This document shows, in pieces, positions 1-7,641 of a DNA stretch of 17,401 bases (the first letter of the stretch is position 1; every line of letters begins with the position of its first letter). Location of the stretch: positions 1-17,401 of the forward strand of contig JBBQNZ010000092.1 of the NCBI GenBank assembly GCA_038330415.1. Reading direction: 5' to 3'. The notes under the pieces are model-generated. The model did no database searches. It was not told the DNA's origin and saw nothing but the letters and a program-made list of their open reading frames with translations. The translations under genes were made by a program, and so were the position numbers. This DNA comes from Fodinibacter sp038330415 (lineage in GTDB: Bacteria; Actinomycetota; Actinomycetes; Actinomycetales; Dermatophilaceae).

Positions 1-148
1 GGCCCCCCCCCCCCCCCCCCCCCGTGCGGGCTCCCCTCCCGCCCCCCCGGGGGGGTGGTGTTTATCCGGTCCGGGGGGGGGGGGGGGGGGCCCCCCCCCC
101 CCCCCCCCGGTTCGGGTGACCTGGGGTCAGGTCAAGGTGAGCTGAGGG
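1..148. repeat. Poly-C / poly-G low-complexity edge, probably artefact
   Basis: This stretch has a run of 21 C (3-23), a 7C/7G palindrome (42-55), and 18 G followed directly by 18 C (73-108). With the flanking CC and GG, positions 71-110 form a perfect 40-base palindrome. No reading frame or promoter is visible. It lies just downstream of the binding-protein stop codon, where permease genes of the same transporter would be expected. Pure G/C homopolymer runs at a sequence edge are typical of failed base calls or assembly breakdown, so I do not read it as a biological terminator, although a true GC hairpin cannot be excluded. Confidence 0.7.
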
Positions 149-1525
149 TCAGCTCTTCGGCCATGACTGCTCGATGTAGTCGAGCGTGGCCTTGTCGTCC
201 TGACCGGTGATCCAGTTGACCATGCCCTTCCAGAAGGTGCCCGAGCCAACGGCGCCCGGCATGAGGTCCGACGCGTCGAAGCGGAACGTGGCCGCCTTGT
301 CGGTGAGGATCTCCGCGGAGAGCTTGTCGACCGGGTTGGTCAGCAGATTCGGGTCCGCGTTCTTGTTGGCGGTCACGCAGCCACCGGAGCCACAGGTCTT
401 GGCGCGCTCGTTGGCCCACTCGACCGAAGCCAGGTAGGTCTGGAAGGCCTTGACCTCAGGACGGTCGGCGAAGGCGGTGACGAACTCGCCACCTCCGAGG
501 ACCGGGTGGGTGCTGTCGTCGAGCGCCGGCAGGTAGAAGGCCCACACGTCGCCGTCGGGGCCGACCTTGGTGCCCTCGGGCCAGTTGGCCGCGTAGAACG
601 ACGCCTGGCGGTGCATGTAGCACTCGCCGGCGAGGATCGGCTGGCCGGCGTCCTGGAAGGACGTCGAGGCGATCGTCTTGACGTTGCCGTAGCCACCGTT
701 GACGTACTTCTCGTTCTTGAGGATCTTGCCGACCTCGGCCAGGGCCGTGGCGACGGCCGGGTCGTTGAACGGGATCTCGTGCTTCTGCCACTTGTCGTAG
801 GTCTCGGCGCCGGCGGTGCGCAGCATGACGTCCTCGACCCAGTCGGTGGCCGGCCAGCCGGTGGCATCACCGGACTCGATGCCGGCACACCACGGCTTGA
901 CGGCACCGTCGGGGTTGTCGGCCACGATCTTGTCGGACAGCGCGAGCAGCTCGGCCCACGTCTTCGGCACCTCGTAGCCCTTGTCCGCGAACGCGGACGG
1001 CGAGTACCAGACGAAGGACTTCACGTTGGCGCCGAGCGGGGCGGCGTAGAACTTGCCGTCGACGGTGCCGTAGTCCTTCCAGTCGGGCATGTTCTTGTCG
1101 ACGTTCGCGACGACCTCGGCCGGAGCCTCCTTGACCGCTCCGGTCCCGACCAGGGTCGCGAGCAGACCGGGTTGCGGGACGTAGGCGATGTCGGGGGCGT
1201 TGCCACCCTTGACGCGCACGGGCAGCTGGGCCTCGAACTCCTTGGAGCCTTCGTACTTGATCGTGACGCCGGTGCAGTCCTCGAACGGCTTGTAGGACGC
1301 CTGGTGCGGCGCATCCTCGGGTGCGGTGATCGAGGTGTAGACGGAGACCGTCTTACCGCTCAGGTCACCGAACGCCTTGTAGGGCGCACAGTCGATGCTG
1401 CTGTTGCCACCGCTGCTGGCAGTGTCGCCGCTCGGTTCGTCGCTGCTTCCGCAGGCCGCCGCGGTCAGGGCCACCGCGAGGACTCCGGTCAACGCCGCAA
1501 TACGGCGCTTTGAGTTCAGGGCCAT
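149..1525 (-). CDS. Sugar ABC transporter substrate-binding lipoprotein (CUT1-type, SBP_bac_1)
   Basis: This is an extracellular solute-binding protein of family 1, which captures an oligosaccharide outside the membrane and delivers it to an ABC permease. The 458-residue product opens with a basic stretch (NSKRR), a hydrophobic segment and a relaxed lipobox ending at Cys25 (LTAAAC), so it should be a lipid-anchored lipoprotein; a Ser/Gly-rich linker follows. The C-terminal GTFWKGMVNWITG...SWP pattern resembles AglE-like alpha-glucoside binding proteins, but the sugar cannot be read from the sequence. I chose the ATG at 1525 because GGAGG sits 7 bases upstream. An ATG 18 bases further upstream (1543) overlaps that ribosome site and is unlikely. 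The gene has its own promoter region with a LacI-type operator. Its permease partners are not in the window and would lie beyond the damaged left edge. Confidence 0.92.
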   Translation of the reverse strand: MALNSKRRIAALTGVLAVALTAAACGSSDEPSGDTASSGGNSSIDCAPYKAFGDLSGKTVSVYTSITAPEDAPHQASYKPFEDCTGVTIKYEGSKEFEAQLPVRVKGGNAPDIAYVPQPGLLATLVGTGAVKEAPAEVVANVDKNMPDWKDYGTVDGKFYAAPLGANVKSFVWYSPSAFADKGYEVPKTWAELLALSDKIVADNPDGAVKPWCAGIESGDATGWPATDWVEDVMLRTAGAETYDKWQKHEIPFNDPAVATALAEVGKILKNEKYVNGGYGNVKTIASTSFQDAGQPILAGECYMHRQASFYAANWPEGTKVGPDGDVWAFYLPALDDSTHPVLGGGEFVTAFADRPEVKAFQTYLASVEWANERAKTCGSGGCVTANKNADPNLLTNPVDKLSAEILTDKAATFRFDASDLMPGAVGSGTFWKGMVNWITGQDDKATLDYIEQSWPKS

Positions 1526-1593
1526 TGCCCGCCTCCATTTCACTGGTTGCGCCGAGACGGGTTGTCGGCCTCGGCGATGAGGGAACCGGGACC

Positions 1594-1623
1594 AAGGTAA
1601 AAGCGTTTACACACCCAGCGCAA
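1594..1623 (-). promoter_or_regulatory. Weak candidate promoter of the sugar-binding protein
   Basis: On the reverse strand TTGCGC (complement of 1618-1623) and TACCTT (complement of 1594-1599) are separated by 18 bases. TACCTT fits the TANNNT pattern of actinobacterial -10 elements. The LacI-like operator overlaps this -10, so a bound repressor would block polymerase. The match is weak and the start point is unproven. Confidence 0.35.
1597..1610. promoter_or_regulatory. LacI-family operator (cre-like palindrome)
   Basis: GTAAAAGCGTTTAC is a palindrome with 12 of 14 symmetric positions around a central GC/CG, the layout of operators bound by LacI/GalR-family sugar repressors. It lies 72 bases upstream of the binding-protein start and overlaps the candidate -10. 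The expected reading is repression without the sugar and induction when it is present. The cognate regulator is not in this window. A second, poorer inverted pattern (TAACG-N4-CGTAA, 1644-1657) lies further upstream and may be an auxiliary site. Confidence 0.65.
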
Positions 1624-1677
1624 CGATCCCGCGCCCCCAGCCGGTAACGATTGCGTAACACGGGTGTTGGGCCCCCG

Positions 1678-4122
1678 TCAGCGCACCGGCGCGCCGACAC
1701 CTGCTATGACGGCGGGGTGGGCCGCGCCCGACCCGTCGCGCTTGCCGATGGCCTCGGGCAGCTCGAGTGCAACGCCGTTCGGACCCGAAGCTCGTGCCGG
1801 GCGGGCACCGACCCACGCGAGCACCAGGGTGTCCTCACCGCGCAGGAACCGGTGTGCCCGAACGCCTCCCGTGCCGCGGCCCTTGGCCGGATACTCGGCG
1901 TAGGGCGTGACCTTCAGCGATCCGGCCTGGGTGCCGGGCAGGGCGTCGGACGACCCCGACGAGGTGACCACGACGTTGTCGGCGCCCGGGTCGACGGCGC
2001 CGAAGAAGGTGACGGTGGCTCCGGAGGAGAGCCGGATGCCGGCCATCCCGCCGGCCGCCCGCCCCTGCGGCCGTACGGCCGACGCAGGGAACCGCAGCAG
2101 CTGGGCGTCGCTCGTGACGAAGACGAGGTCCTCTGCGCCGTCGTGCAGCAGCGCGGCCCCGACGACGGAGTCACCGTCGCGCAGCGCCACGGCCTCCCAG
2201 TCGGGCCGACCCGGGTAGTCGGTGGTGAGCCGCTTGACGGTGCCGAAGGCGGTTCCGAGCGCGATGCCCGGGCCTTGCGCATCCACCGGCACGATCGTGA
2301 CCGGCTGCTCGCCGGCCGGCAGGTCGACGTAGACGGCGAGCGGCGCGCCGCCGGAGAGGCTCGGTGAGCCACCGAGCGGAGGCAGGGTGGGCAGCTCGAG
2401 CGCCGACATGCGCAGCATCCGGCCGCGCGAGGTGACCAGCGCGAACTCGCCCCTTGCCGTGGTGCGCACGGCCCCGACGATGGCGTCGTGCTTGGCACGC
2501 CCGCCCTCCGACGGCACGGGGTCGCCGCTCGAGGTGCGGGCGAGCAGGCCGGTCGACGACAGCAGCACCCAGCACGGGTCGTCGGTGACCTCCAGCGGGG
2601 CCGCGACCGACGCAGGGGTGCCGGCCGACTCGAGCAGCACGGTGCGGCGGGGGGTGCCGTGCGCCTTGGCGACGTCGGCGAGCTCGCTGGAGACGGTGCG
2701 GTGCAGCAGCTTCTCGTCGGCGAGGATCGCCTCGAGCTCCTCGATCTGGCGCAGCAGCTCTTCGCGCTCGGTCTCGAGCTCGATCCGCGAGAACCGGGTC
2801 AGGCGGCGCAGCTGCAGCTCGAGGATGTAGTCGGCCTGCGCCTCGGACAGCTCGAACACCGAGATCAGCCGCGCCTTGGCCATCGCGGTGTCGTCGGAGC
2901 CGCGGATCAGCTGGATGACCTCGTCGATGTCGATGATCGCGACGAGCAGCCCCTCCACGAGGTGCAGCCGCTCGCGGCGCCGGCGCAGCCGGTACTCGGT
3001 GCGCCGCCGCACCACGCCGATGCGGAAGTCGACGTAGGTGCGCAGCAGCTGCTTCAGGCCCAGGGTGCGCGGCTGGCCGTCGACCAGAGCGACGTTGTTG
3101 ATGCCGAAGGAGTCCTCCATCGGGGTGAGCTTGTAGAGCTGCTCGAGCACGGCATCGGGGTTGAAGCCGTTCTTCACCTCGAACTCCAGGCGCAGGCCGT
3201 GCTTGCGGTCGGTGAGGTCCTTGGCGGCGGAGATGCCCTGCAGCTTCTTGGACTGCACGAGGGCCGCGACCCGCTCGATGACCTTCTCGGGGCCGATCAG
3301 GTAGGGCAGCTCGGTGACCACGATGCCCATCCGGCGCGGGGTGAGCTTCTCGACCCGGGCGGTGGCGCGGGTGCGGAAGCTGCCCCGGCCGTTCAGGTAG
3401 GCGTCGCGGATGCCGTCGAGGCCGATGATCCGCCCGCCGCCGGGCAGGTCGGGGCCGGGCACGAACTTCATCAGGTCGTCGAGTGAGCAGTCGGGGTGGG
3501 CGATCAGGTGTCGGGCGGCGCCGATCACCTCGACCAGGTTGTGTGGCGCCATGTTGGTGGCCATGCCGACGGCGATGCCGGAGGCGCCGTTGACGAGCAG
3601 GTTGGGGTAGGCGGCCGGCAGCACGCCGGGCTGGGTCAGGGAGTCGTCGTAGTTGGGGACGAAGTCGACGGTGTCCTCGTCGAGGCCGGCCACCATGAGC
3701 AGCGCGGCCGGGGCCATCCGGGCCTCGGTGTAGCGCGAGGCGGCCGGGCCGTCGTCGAGGGAGCCGAAGTTGCCGTGTCCGTCGACCAGCGGCAGGCGCA
3801 TCGTGAACGGCTGGGCCATCCGCACCAGGGCGTCGTAGATCGCCTGGTCGCCGTGCGGGTGGTACTTGCCCATGACCTCGCCGACGACCCGGCTCGACTT
3901 CACGTGCGGGCGGTCCGGGCGCAGGCCCAGCTCGCTCATGCCGAACAGGATCCGGCGCTGCACCGGCTTCAGGCCGTCGCGGGCGTCGGGCAGCGCCCGT
4001 GAGTAGATGACGCTGTAGGAGTACTCGAGGAAGGCGCTGCGCATCTCCTCCTCGACGTCGATGTCGACGATCCGCTCGGTGAAGTCGTCCGCGGGAGGGG
4101 GCGTGCTGCTGCGCTTGGCCAT
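1678..4122 (-). CDS. parC: DNA topoisomerase IV subunit A (ParC-type)
   Basis: This is a type IIA topoisomerase breakage-reunion subunit, which with ParE separates interlinked daughter chromosomes using ATP. The 814-residue product has the winged-helix/tower core (about 25-480), with catalytic Tyr131 in AASRYTEAR and the quinolone-region HPHGD motif at 88-92. A six-bladed C-terminal beta-pinwheel domain follows. The gyrase-defining GyrA box (QRRGGKG-like) is absent; the comparable place reads EGGRAKHD. This points to topoisomerase IV rather than gyrase A. At the position matching E. coli GyrA Ser83 there is Gln93, while the acidic residue matching Asp87 is kept (Asp97). The ATG at 4122 has only a distant GGAG. 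The ParE partner is not in the window. The gene follows the nitroreductase gene on the same strand after 90 bases. Confidence 0.9.
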   Translation of the reverse strand: MAKRSSTPPPADDFTERIVDIDVEEEMRSAFLEYSYSVIYSRALPDARDGLKPVQRRILFGMSELGLRPDRPHVKSSRVVGEVMGKYHPHGDQAIYDALVRMAQPFTMRLPLVDGHGNFGSLDDGPAASRYTEARMAPAALLMVAGLDEDTVDFVPNYDDSLTQPGVLPAAYPNLLVNGASGIAVGMATNMAPHNLVEVIGAARHLIAHPDCSLDDLMKFVPGPDLPGGGRIIGLDGIRDAYLNGRGSFRTRATARVEKLTPRRMGIVVTELPYLIGPEKVIERVAALVQSKKLQGISAAKDLTDRKHGLRLEFEVKNGFNPDAVLEQLYKLTPMEDSFGINNVALVDGQPRTLGLKQLLRTYVDFRIGVVRRRTEYRLRRRRERLHLVEGLLVAIIDIDEVIQLIRGSDDTAMAKARLISVFELSEAQADYILELQLRRLTRFSRIELETEREELLRQIEELEAILADEKLLHRTVSSELADVAKAHGTPRRTVLLESAGTPASVAAPLEVTDDPCWVLLSSTGLLARTSSGDPVPSEGGRAKHDAIVGAVRTTARGEFALVTSRGRMLRMSALELPTLPPLGGSPSLSGGAPLAVYVDLPAGEQPVTIVPVDAQGPGIALGTAFGTVKRLTTDYPGRPDWEAVALRDGDSVVGAALLHDGAEDLVFVTSDAQLLRFPASAVRPQGRAAGGMAGIRLSSGATVTFFGAVDPGADNVVVTSSGSSDALPGTQAGSLKVTPYAEYPAKGRGTGGVRAHRFLRGEDTLVLAWVGARPARASGPNGVALELPEAIGKRDGSGAAHPAVIAGVGAPVR

Positions 4123-4157
4123 CGGGTGGGGCTCGGCTCCGGGTCGATCAGGGTCGC

Positions 4158-4190
4158 GAGGATGCCGCGACGGGGGTCGGCACCATCCTC
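4158..4190. repeat. Imperfect inverted repeat upstream of parC
   Basis: The arms GAGGATG and CATCCTC pair perfectly, and the interior CCG/CGG can extend the stem with bulges around a small C-rich loop. It lies between the nitroreductase stop (4213) and the parC start (4122). On the reverse strand no T-tract follows, so it is not a classical intrinsic terminator. It could be a regulatory dyad, an RNA stem in the parC leader, or chance. Confidence 0.4.
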
Positions 4191-4212
4191 ACAAACCCGG
4201 TTGCCGCATCAC

Positions 4213-4827
4213 CTACGACACTCCGTGGTTCCCGAAGCGCCCGACGTGCAGGACGTCGTCGATGGGGCGCCGCCGTCGGGTGAGCGGCGAGCCGGACACC
4301 CGCTCGGCCTCGTGACCGAGCGCGACCACTCCCACGATGCGCCGATCGGCGGGGATGCCGTGCGCCTCGTGGACCGCGTCGCGCTGCTCCACCGGCACCC
4401 CGAAGAACAGTGCCCCCAGCCCGAGGTCCTGCGCCCCGAGCAGGATCAGCATCGCCGCCATCGCGACGTCGGTGTCCCAGTAGGGCACCGGCCAGCGGTC
4501 GGTGGACCGGTCGGTCCACCCCTTGTCGGGCTGGGCGTAGCGCTCGAGGTAGGTCTCGGGGTCGCTGAGGCAGAGCAACAGCGCGGGTGCCGCGGACACG
4601 CCGCGCGTCCAGCCGTCCGGAGGGCTGCCGTCGTCGGTGGCCGCCCAGAACGTGGCTCGGTCGGCCGGGTCGAGCAGGGCCAGGAAGTCCCAGCCCTGGC
4701 TGAACCCGGCGCTCGGGGCGCGCACAGCGAGCTGCACCAGGTCGCGGACCACCTCGGGGGCCACCGGCGAGGCCGGGTCGAAACGGCGCACCATGCGGCG
4801 GTGCAGGATCGCGTCGCGGAGCTCCAC
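4213..4827 (-). CDS. Nitroreductase-family flavoprotein
   Basis: The 204-residue product has the nitroreductase fold signature: an N-terminal RRMVRRFDP segment (Arg residues that usually contact FMN phosphate), the APSAGFSQGWDFL stretch near 37-50, and a glycine-rich LGALFFGVP segment in the second half. Such enzymes use FMN and NAD(P)H to reduce nitro-aromatics, quinones or related compounds; the substrate here is unknown. The GTG at 4827 begins the conserved domain and has a -10-like CACACT exactly 7 bases upstream (see 4828-4843), suggesting a leaderless transcript. It is divergent from the acetyltransferase fusion gene, with 99 bases between the two starts. The C-terminal tail is rich in Arg (LTRRRRP). 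Confidence 0.8.
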   Translation of the reverse strand: MELRDAILHRRMVRRFDPASPVAPEVVRDLVQLAVRAPSAGFSQGWDFLALLDPADRATFWAATDDGSPPDGWTRGVSAAPALLLCLSDPETYLERYAQPDKGWTDRSTDRWPVPYWDTDVAMAAMLILLGAQDLGLGALFFGVPVEQRDAVHEAHGIPADRRIVGVVALGHEAERVSGSPLTRRRRPIDDVLHVGRFGNHGVS

Positions 4828-4843
4828 GGGCCCCAGTGTGCCC
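4828..4843 (-). promoter_or_regulatory. Leaderless promoter dyad of the nitroreductase gene
   Basis: Read on the reverse strand, GGGCACACTGGGGCCCGTG ends in the GTG start codon. CACACT (complement of 4835-4840) sits at -10 relative to that start, so transcription should begin at or next to the start codon. The flanks form a dyad GGGCxC-N4-GxGCCC like those at 4912-4927 and 7626-7641. No -35 element is evident. Confidence 0.5.
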
Positions 4844-4911
4844 GCTGCCTCGCGAGCCACGAGCCCTGCGCGTCCAGCAACCGTGAGCCGCCACGGGCCG
4901 GGTCCGCGGGG

Positions 4912-4927
4912 TGGCACGATGGGGCCA
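4912..4927 (+). promoter_or_regulatory. Leaderless promoter dyad of the acetyltransferase-ligase gene
   Basis: GGCACGATGGGGCCATG places the -10-like CACGAT (4915-4920) 6 bases before the ATG at 4927. The sequence TGGCxC-N4-GxGCCA is a 16-base dyad shared in layout with two neighbouring starts. There is no Shine-Dalgarno sequence before the ATG, consistent with a leaderless mRNA. No clear -35 is seen. Confidence 0.5.
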
Positions 4928-7593
4928 TGGAGGACGAGCCGCTCCCACCCGGCTACCCCGTGGAGTGGGAGGCCGACGTCGTCCTGCGCGACGGCACGGT
5001 CGCCCACGTACGCCCGATCCGCCCGGCCGACGGCGACGGCATCCGGCGCTTCCACGGCGCCCAGTCCGACGAGTCGATCTACCTGCGCTTCTTCGCGCCG
5101 CTGCGCCAGCTGAGCGACGCCGACGTGCTCCGCTTCACCCACGTCGACTACGCCGACCGGGTCGCGCTCGTCGCGACGATGCGCGAGGAGATCATCGGCA
5201 TCGGGCGCTACGACCGGATCGATGCGCGCAGCGCCGAGGTCGCGTTCAACATCAGCGACCACTTCCAGGGCAAGGGCATCGGCTCGGTGCTGCTCGAGCA
5301 CCTCGCCGCGATCGCCCAGGAGTTCGGCATCTCGCGGTTCACGGCCGAGGTGCTGCCGCAGAACCGCAAGATGCTCTCGGTCTTCGCCGACGCCGGCTAC
5401 GACGTCAAGCGGCACATCGAGGACGGCGTGGTCGAGGTGGGGTTCGACATCGAGCCGACCGACTCGTCCAAGGCCGTGGCCATGTCGCGCGAGCACCGCG
5501 CCGAGGCCCTGAGCGTGCGCTCCATCCTGACCCCCCGCACCATAGCGGTGATCGGCGCCAGCCGGCGCCGCAACTCGATCGGCAGCATTCTGCTCGACCG
5601 GCTGGTCGAGGCCGGCTTCACCGGCAGCATCCACCCGGTCAACCCCAACGTGCGCACGCTGCGCCGCCGCACGGCCTACCCCTCGGTGGCCGCCGTACCA
5701 GGGCGGGTCGACCTCGCAGTGATCGCGGTGCCGGCCCACGCGGTGCTCGAGGTGGTCGACGAGTGCGCCGAGGCCGGGGTCAAGTCGCTGCTCGTGGTGT
5801 CGTCGGGCTTCGCCGAGGAGGGTCGCGCCGGCGAGCGGCTGCAGGCCGAGCTGCTGCGCCGGGCCCGCAATGCCGGCATGCGCGTGGTCGGGCCCAACTC
5901 GTTCGGGCTGATCAACAACGACCCCGCCGTGCGGCTCAACGCCTCGCTGGCCCCCACCCTGCCGCCGCACGGCCAGCTCGGCCTGTTCGCCCAGTCCGGC
6001 GCGCTCGGCATCGCGGTGCTGGCGTCGGCGGCCCGGCGCAACCTGGGCATCTCGACCTTCGGGTCGGCCGGCAACCGGGTCGACGTGTCCGGCAACGACT
6101 TCATGCAGTACTGGATCGACGACGACTCCACCACCGCCGTCGGCCTCTACCTGGAGTCGATGGGCAACCCCCGCAAGTTCTCGCGGGTCGCCCGCAACCT
6201 GGCGCTGATCAAGCCGGTCATCGTGGTGAAGTCGGGCGTCTCCGCGTTCGGCGTGCCGCCGGGCCACCGGGTGCGCAAGACCAAGGCGCGCCCCGAGGTG
6301 TTCTCCGCGATGCTCAAGCAGGCCGGCGTGATGCGGGTCGAGAACGTGCACCAGCTCTTCGACATCGCCCAGCTCGTCGCGCACCAGCCGCTGCCCGCGG
6401 GCGACCGGGTGGCCGTGGTGGGCAACTCCTCGGCGCTCGGCACGCTCACCGCCGACGCCTGCACCAGCTGGGGGCTCACCGTGTCGCACGGCCCGGTGGC
6501 GCTGCCCACCGACGCCACGGCCGCGCAGTTCCGCACGGCGTTGGTGGCCGCCTTCGCCGACCCCAAGGTCGACTCGGTGCTGGCCTGCTTCATCCCCCCG
6601 CTCGTGACCAACGACGAGGACGTCGCCGCTGCGGTGCGCGATGCCGCCGACGGGTCCCAGAAGCCCTGTGCCGCAACGTTCCTCGGCATGCGCGGGGTCG
6701 ACGACGGGCACGCCTCGGTGACCGGCACCGGTGGGTCGACCCGCGCCATCCCGGTCTACACGATGCCGGAGGATGCCGTGCGCGCGCTCGCCGCCGCCAC
6801 CCGCTACGGCCAGTGGCGGGCCAAGGACCACGGCATTCCGGTCACCCCCGCGGGCATCAACCGGCGCATCGCCGAGGACGTCGTGCACACCGTGCTCTCG
6901 GTCGACCCGAAGGGCCGCAGGCTCACCCACGACGAGGCCGCGGCCTTGCTGCAGGCCTACGGCATCGACGTCTGGGGCAAGGAGGAGGCGCGCACGGCCG
7001 ACGAGGCGGTGGCCGCCGCCGAGCGGGTCGGCTACCCGGTCGTGCTGAAGTCGACGGCGCCGATGCTGCGGCACCAGGGTGGCGTCGGCTCGGTGCGGGT
7101 CGACCTGCGCACCGAAGAGTCGCTGCGCGACGCGTGGGAGTCGCTCACCGAGCGGCTGGCCCCGCTCGACGCCGACCGCCTGGTCGTGCAGAAGATGGCC
7201 ACCCCCGGGGTGCCGTGCGTCATCACCTCCGACGAGGACCCGCTCTTCGGCCCGGTCATCGGGTTCAGCGTGGCGGGGATGCCGACCGAGCTGCTCGACG
7301 ACATCGCCTACCGCATCCCGCCGCTCACCGACGTCACCGTGAGCGAGCTCATCTCGTCGGTGAAGGCCGCCCCGGTGCTGCACGGCCACCGCGGCGCCAC
7401 GCCGGTGCACCGGGCCGCCCTGGCCGACCTCATCGCCCGGGTGTCGGTGCTCGCCGACGACCTCGCGGAGGTCGCGTCCCTGAAGCTCAACCCGGTCAAC
7501 GCCCACCCGGCCGGGGTCGAGGTGCTCGGGGCCGAGATCGTGCTGGCGCCGGCACCGCGCCGCACCGACCCGGGGCGTCGCTCCCTCACGTAG
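4927..7593 (+). CDS. GNAT lysine acetyltransferase fused to NDP-forming acyl-CoA ligase-like domains (Pat-type)
   Basis: The 888-residue fusion has an N-terminal GNAT acetyltransferase domain (about 15-175, acetyl-CoA motif Q114-GKGIG). A CoA-binding Rossmann domain (from about 200, IAVIGAS), succinyl-CoA-ligase-like flavodoxin domains (about 335-500) and a C-terminal ATP-grasp domain (about 666-885) follow. Bacterial Pat enzymes of this kind acetylate a lysine of acyl-CoA synthetases and switch them off. The GNAT-first order resembles Streptomyces PatA rather than enteric Pat, where GNAT is last. In true ADP-forming acetyl-CoA synthetases the phosphorylated His lies in SHTGA; here the region reads GHRVRKTKA (His447), so the motif is degraded and the ligase half is probably sensory. 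The ATG at 4927 fits the leaderless promoter. The gene stands alone, 48 bases before DUF5998. Confidence 0.85.
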   Translation: MEDEPLPPGYPVEWEADVVLRDGTVAHVRPIRPADGDGIRRFHGAQSDESIYLRFFAPLRQLSDADVLRFTHVDYADRVALVATMREEIIGIGRYDRIDARSAEVAFNISDHFQGKGIGSVLLEHLAAIAQEFGISRFTAEVLPQNRKMLSVFADAGYDVKRHIEDGVVEVGFDIEPTDSSKAVAMSREHRAEALSVRSILTPRTIAVIGASRRRNSIGSILLDRLVEAGFTGSIHPVNPNVRTLRRRTAYPSVAAVPGRVDLAVIAVPAHAVLEVVDECAEAGVKSLLVVSSGFAEEGRAGERLQAELLRRARNAGMRVVGPNSFGLINNDPAVRLNASLAPTLPPHGQLGLFAQSGALGIAVLASAARRNLGISTFGSAGNRVDVSGNDFMQYWIDDDSTTAVGLYLESMGNPRKFSRVARNLALIKPVIVVKSGVSAFGVPPGHRVRKTKARPEVFSAMLKQAGVMRVENVHQLFDIAQLVAHQPLPAGDRVAVVGNSSALGTLTADACTSWGLTVSHGPVALPTDATAAQFRTALVAAFADPKVDSVLACFIPPLVTNDEDVAAAVRDAADGSQKPCAATFLGMRGVDDGHASVTGTGGSTRAIPVYTMPEDAVRALAAATRYGQWRAKDHGIPVTPAGINRRIAEDVVHTVLSVDPKGRRLTHDEAAALLQAYGIDVWGKEEARTADEAVAAAERVGYPVVLKSTAPMLRHQGGVGSVRVDLRTEESLRDAWESLTERLAPLDADRLVVQKMATPGVPCVITSDEDPLFGPVIGFSVAGMPTELLDDIAYRIPPLTDVTVSELISSVKAAPVLHGHRGATPVHRAALADLIARVSVLADDLAEVASLKLNPVNAHPAGVEVLGAEIVLAPAPRRTDPGRRSLT

Positions 7594-7625
7594 CGGCCGC
7601 GCGGGGAGGCGCCCACGGCCGGGAC

Positions 7626-7641
7626 GGGCACAATGGTGCCC
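7626..7641 (+). promoter_or_regulatory. Leaderless promoter dyad of the DUF5998 operon
   Basis: GGGCAC-AATG-GTGCCC is a perfect 6+6-base dyad directly abutting the ATG at 7642. It contains the -10-like CACAAT (7629-7634), which ends 7 bases before the ATG. The preceding 48-base gap has no coding potential and no U-tract terminator. Transcription likely starts at the start codon. Confidence 0.5.

Noticed and set aside
73..108. Poly-G/poly-C palindrome as a transcription terminator for the binding-protein gene
   Set aside because: No T-tract, implausibly pure homopolymers and location at the sequence edge point to an artefact.
1526..1543. Upstream ATG start of the sugar-binding protein
   Set aside because: It overlaps the GGAGG ribosome site of the ATG at 1525 and would add residues before a normal signal peptide.
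1657..1668. AACACGGGTGTT hairpin downstream of parC as its terminator
   Set aside because: Only five base pairs with a two-base loop and no U-tract follows.
7594..7625. GGCCG...CGGCC stem after the acetyltransferase fusion as an intrinsic terminator
   Set aside because: Stem is short with a large GC-rich loop and no T-tract; expected by chance at this GC content.
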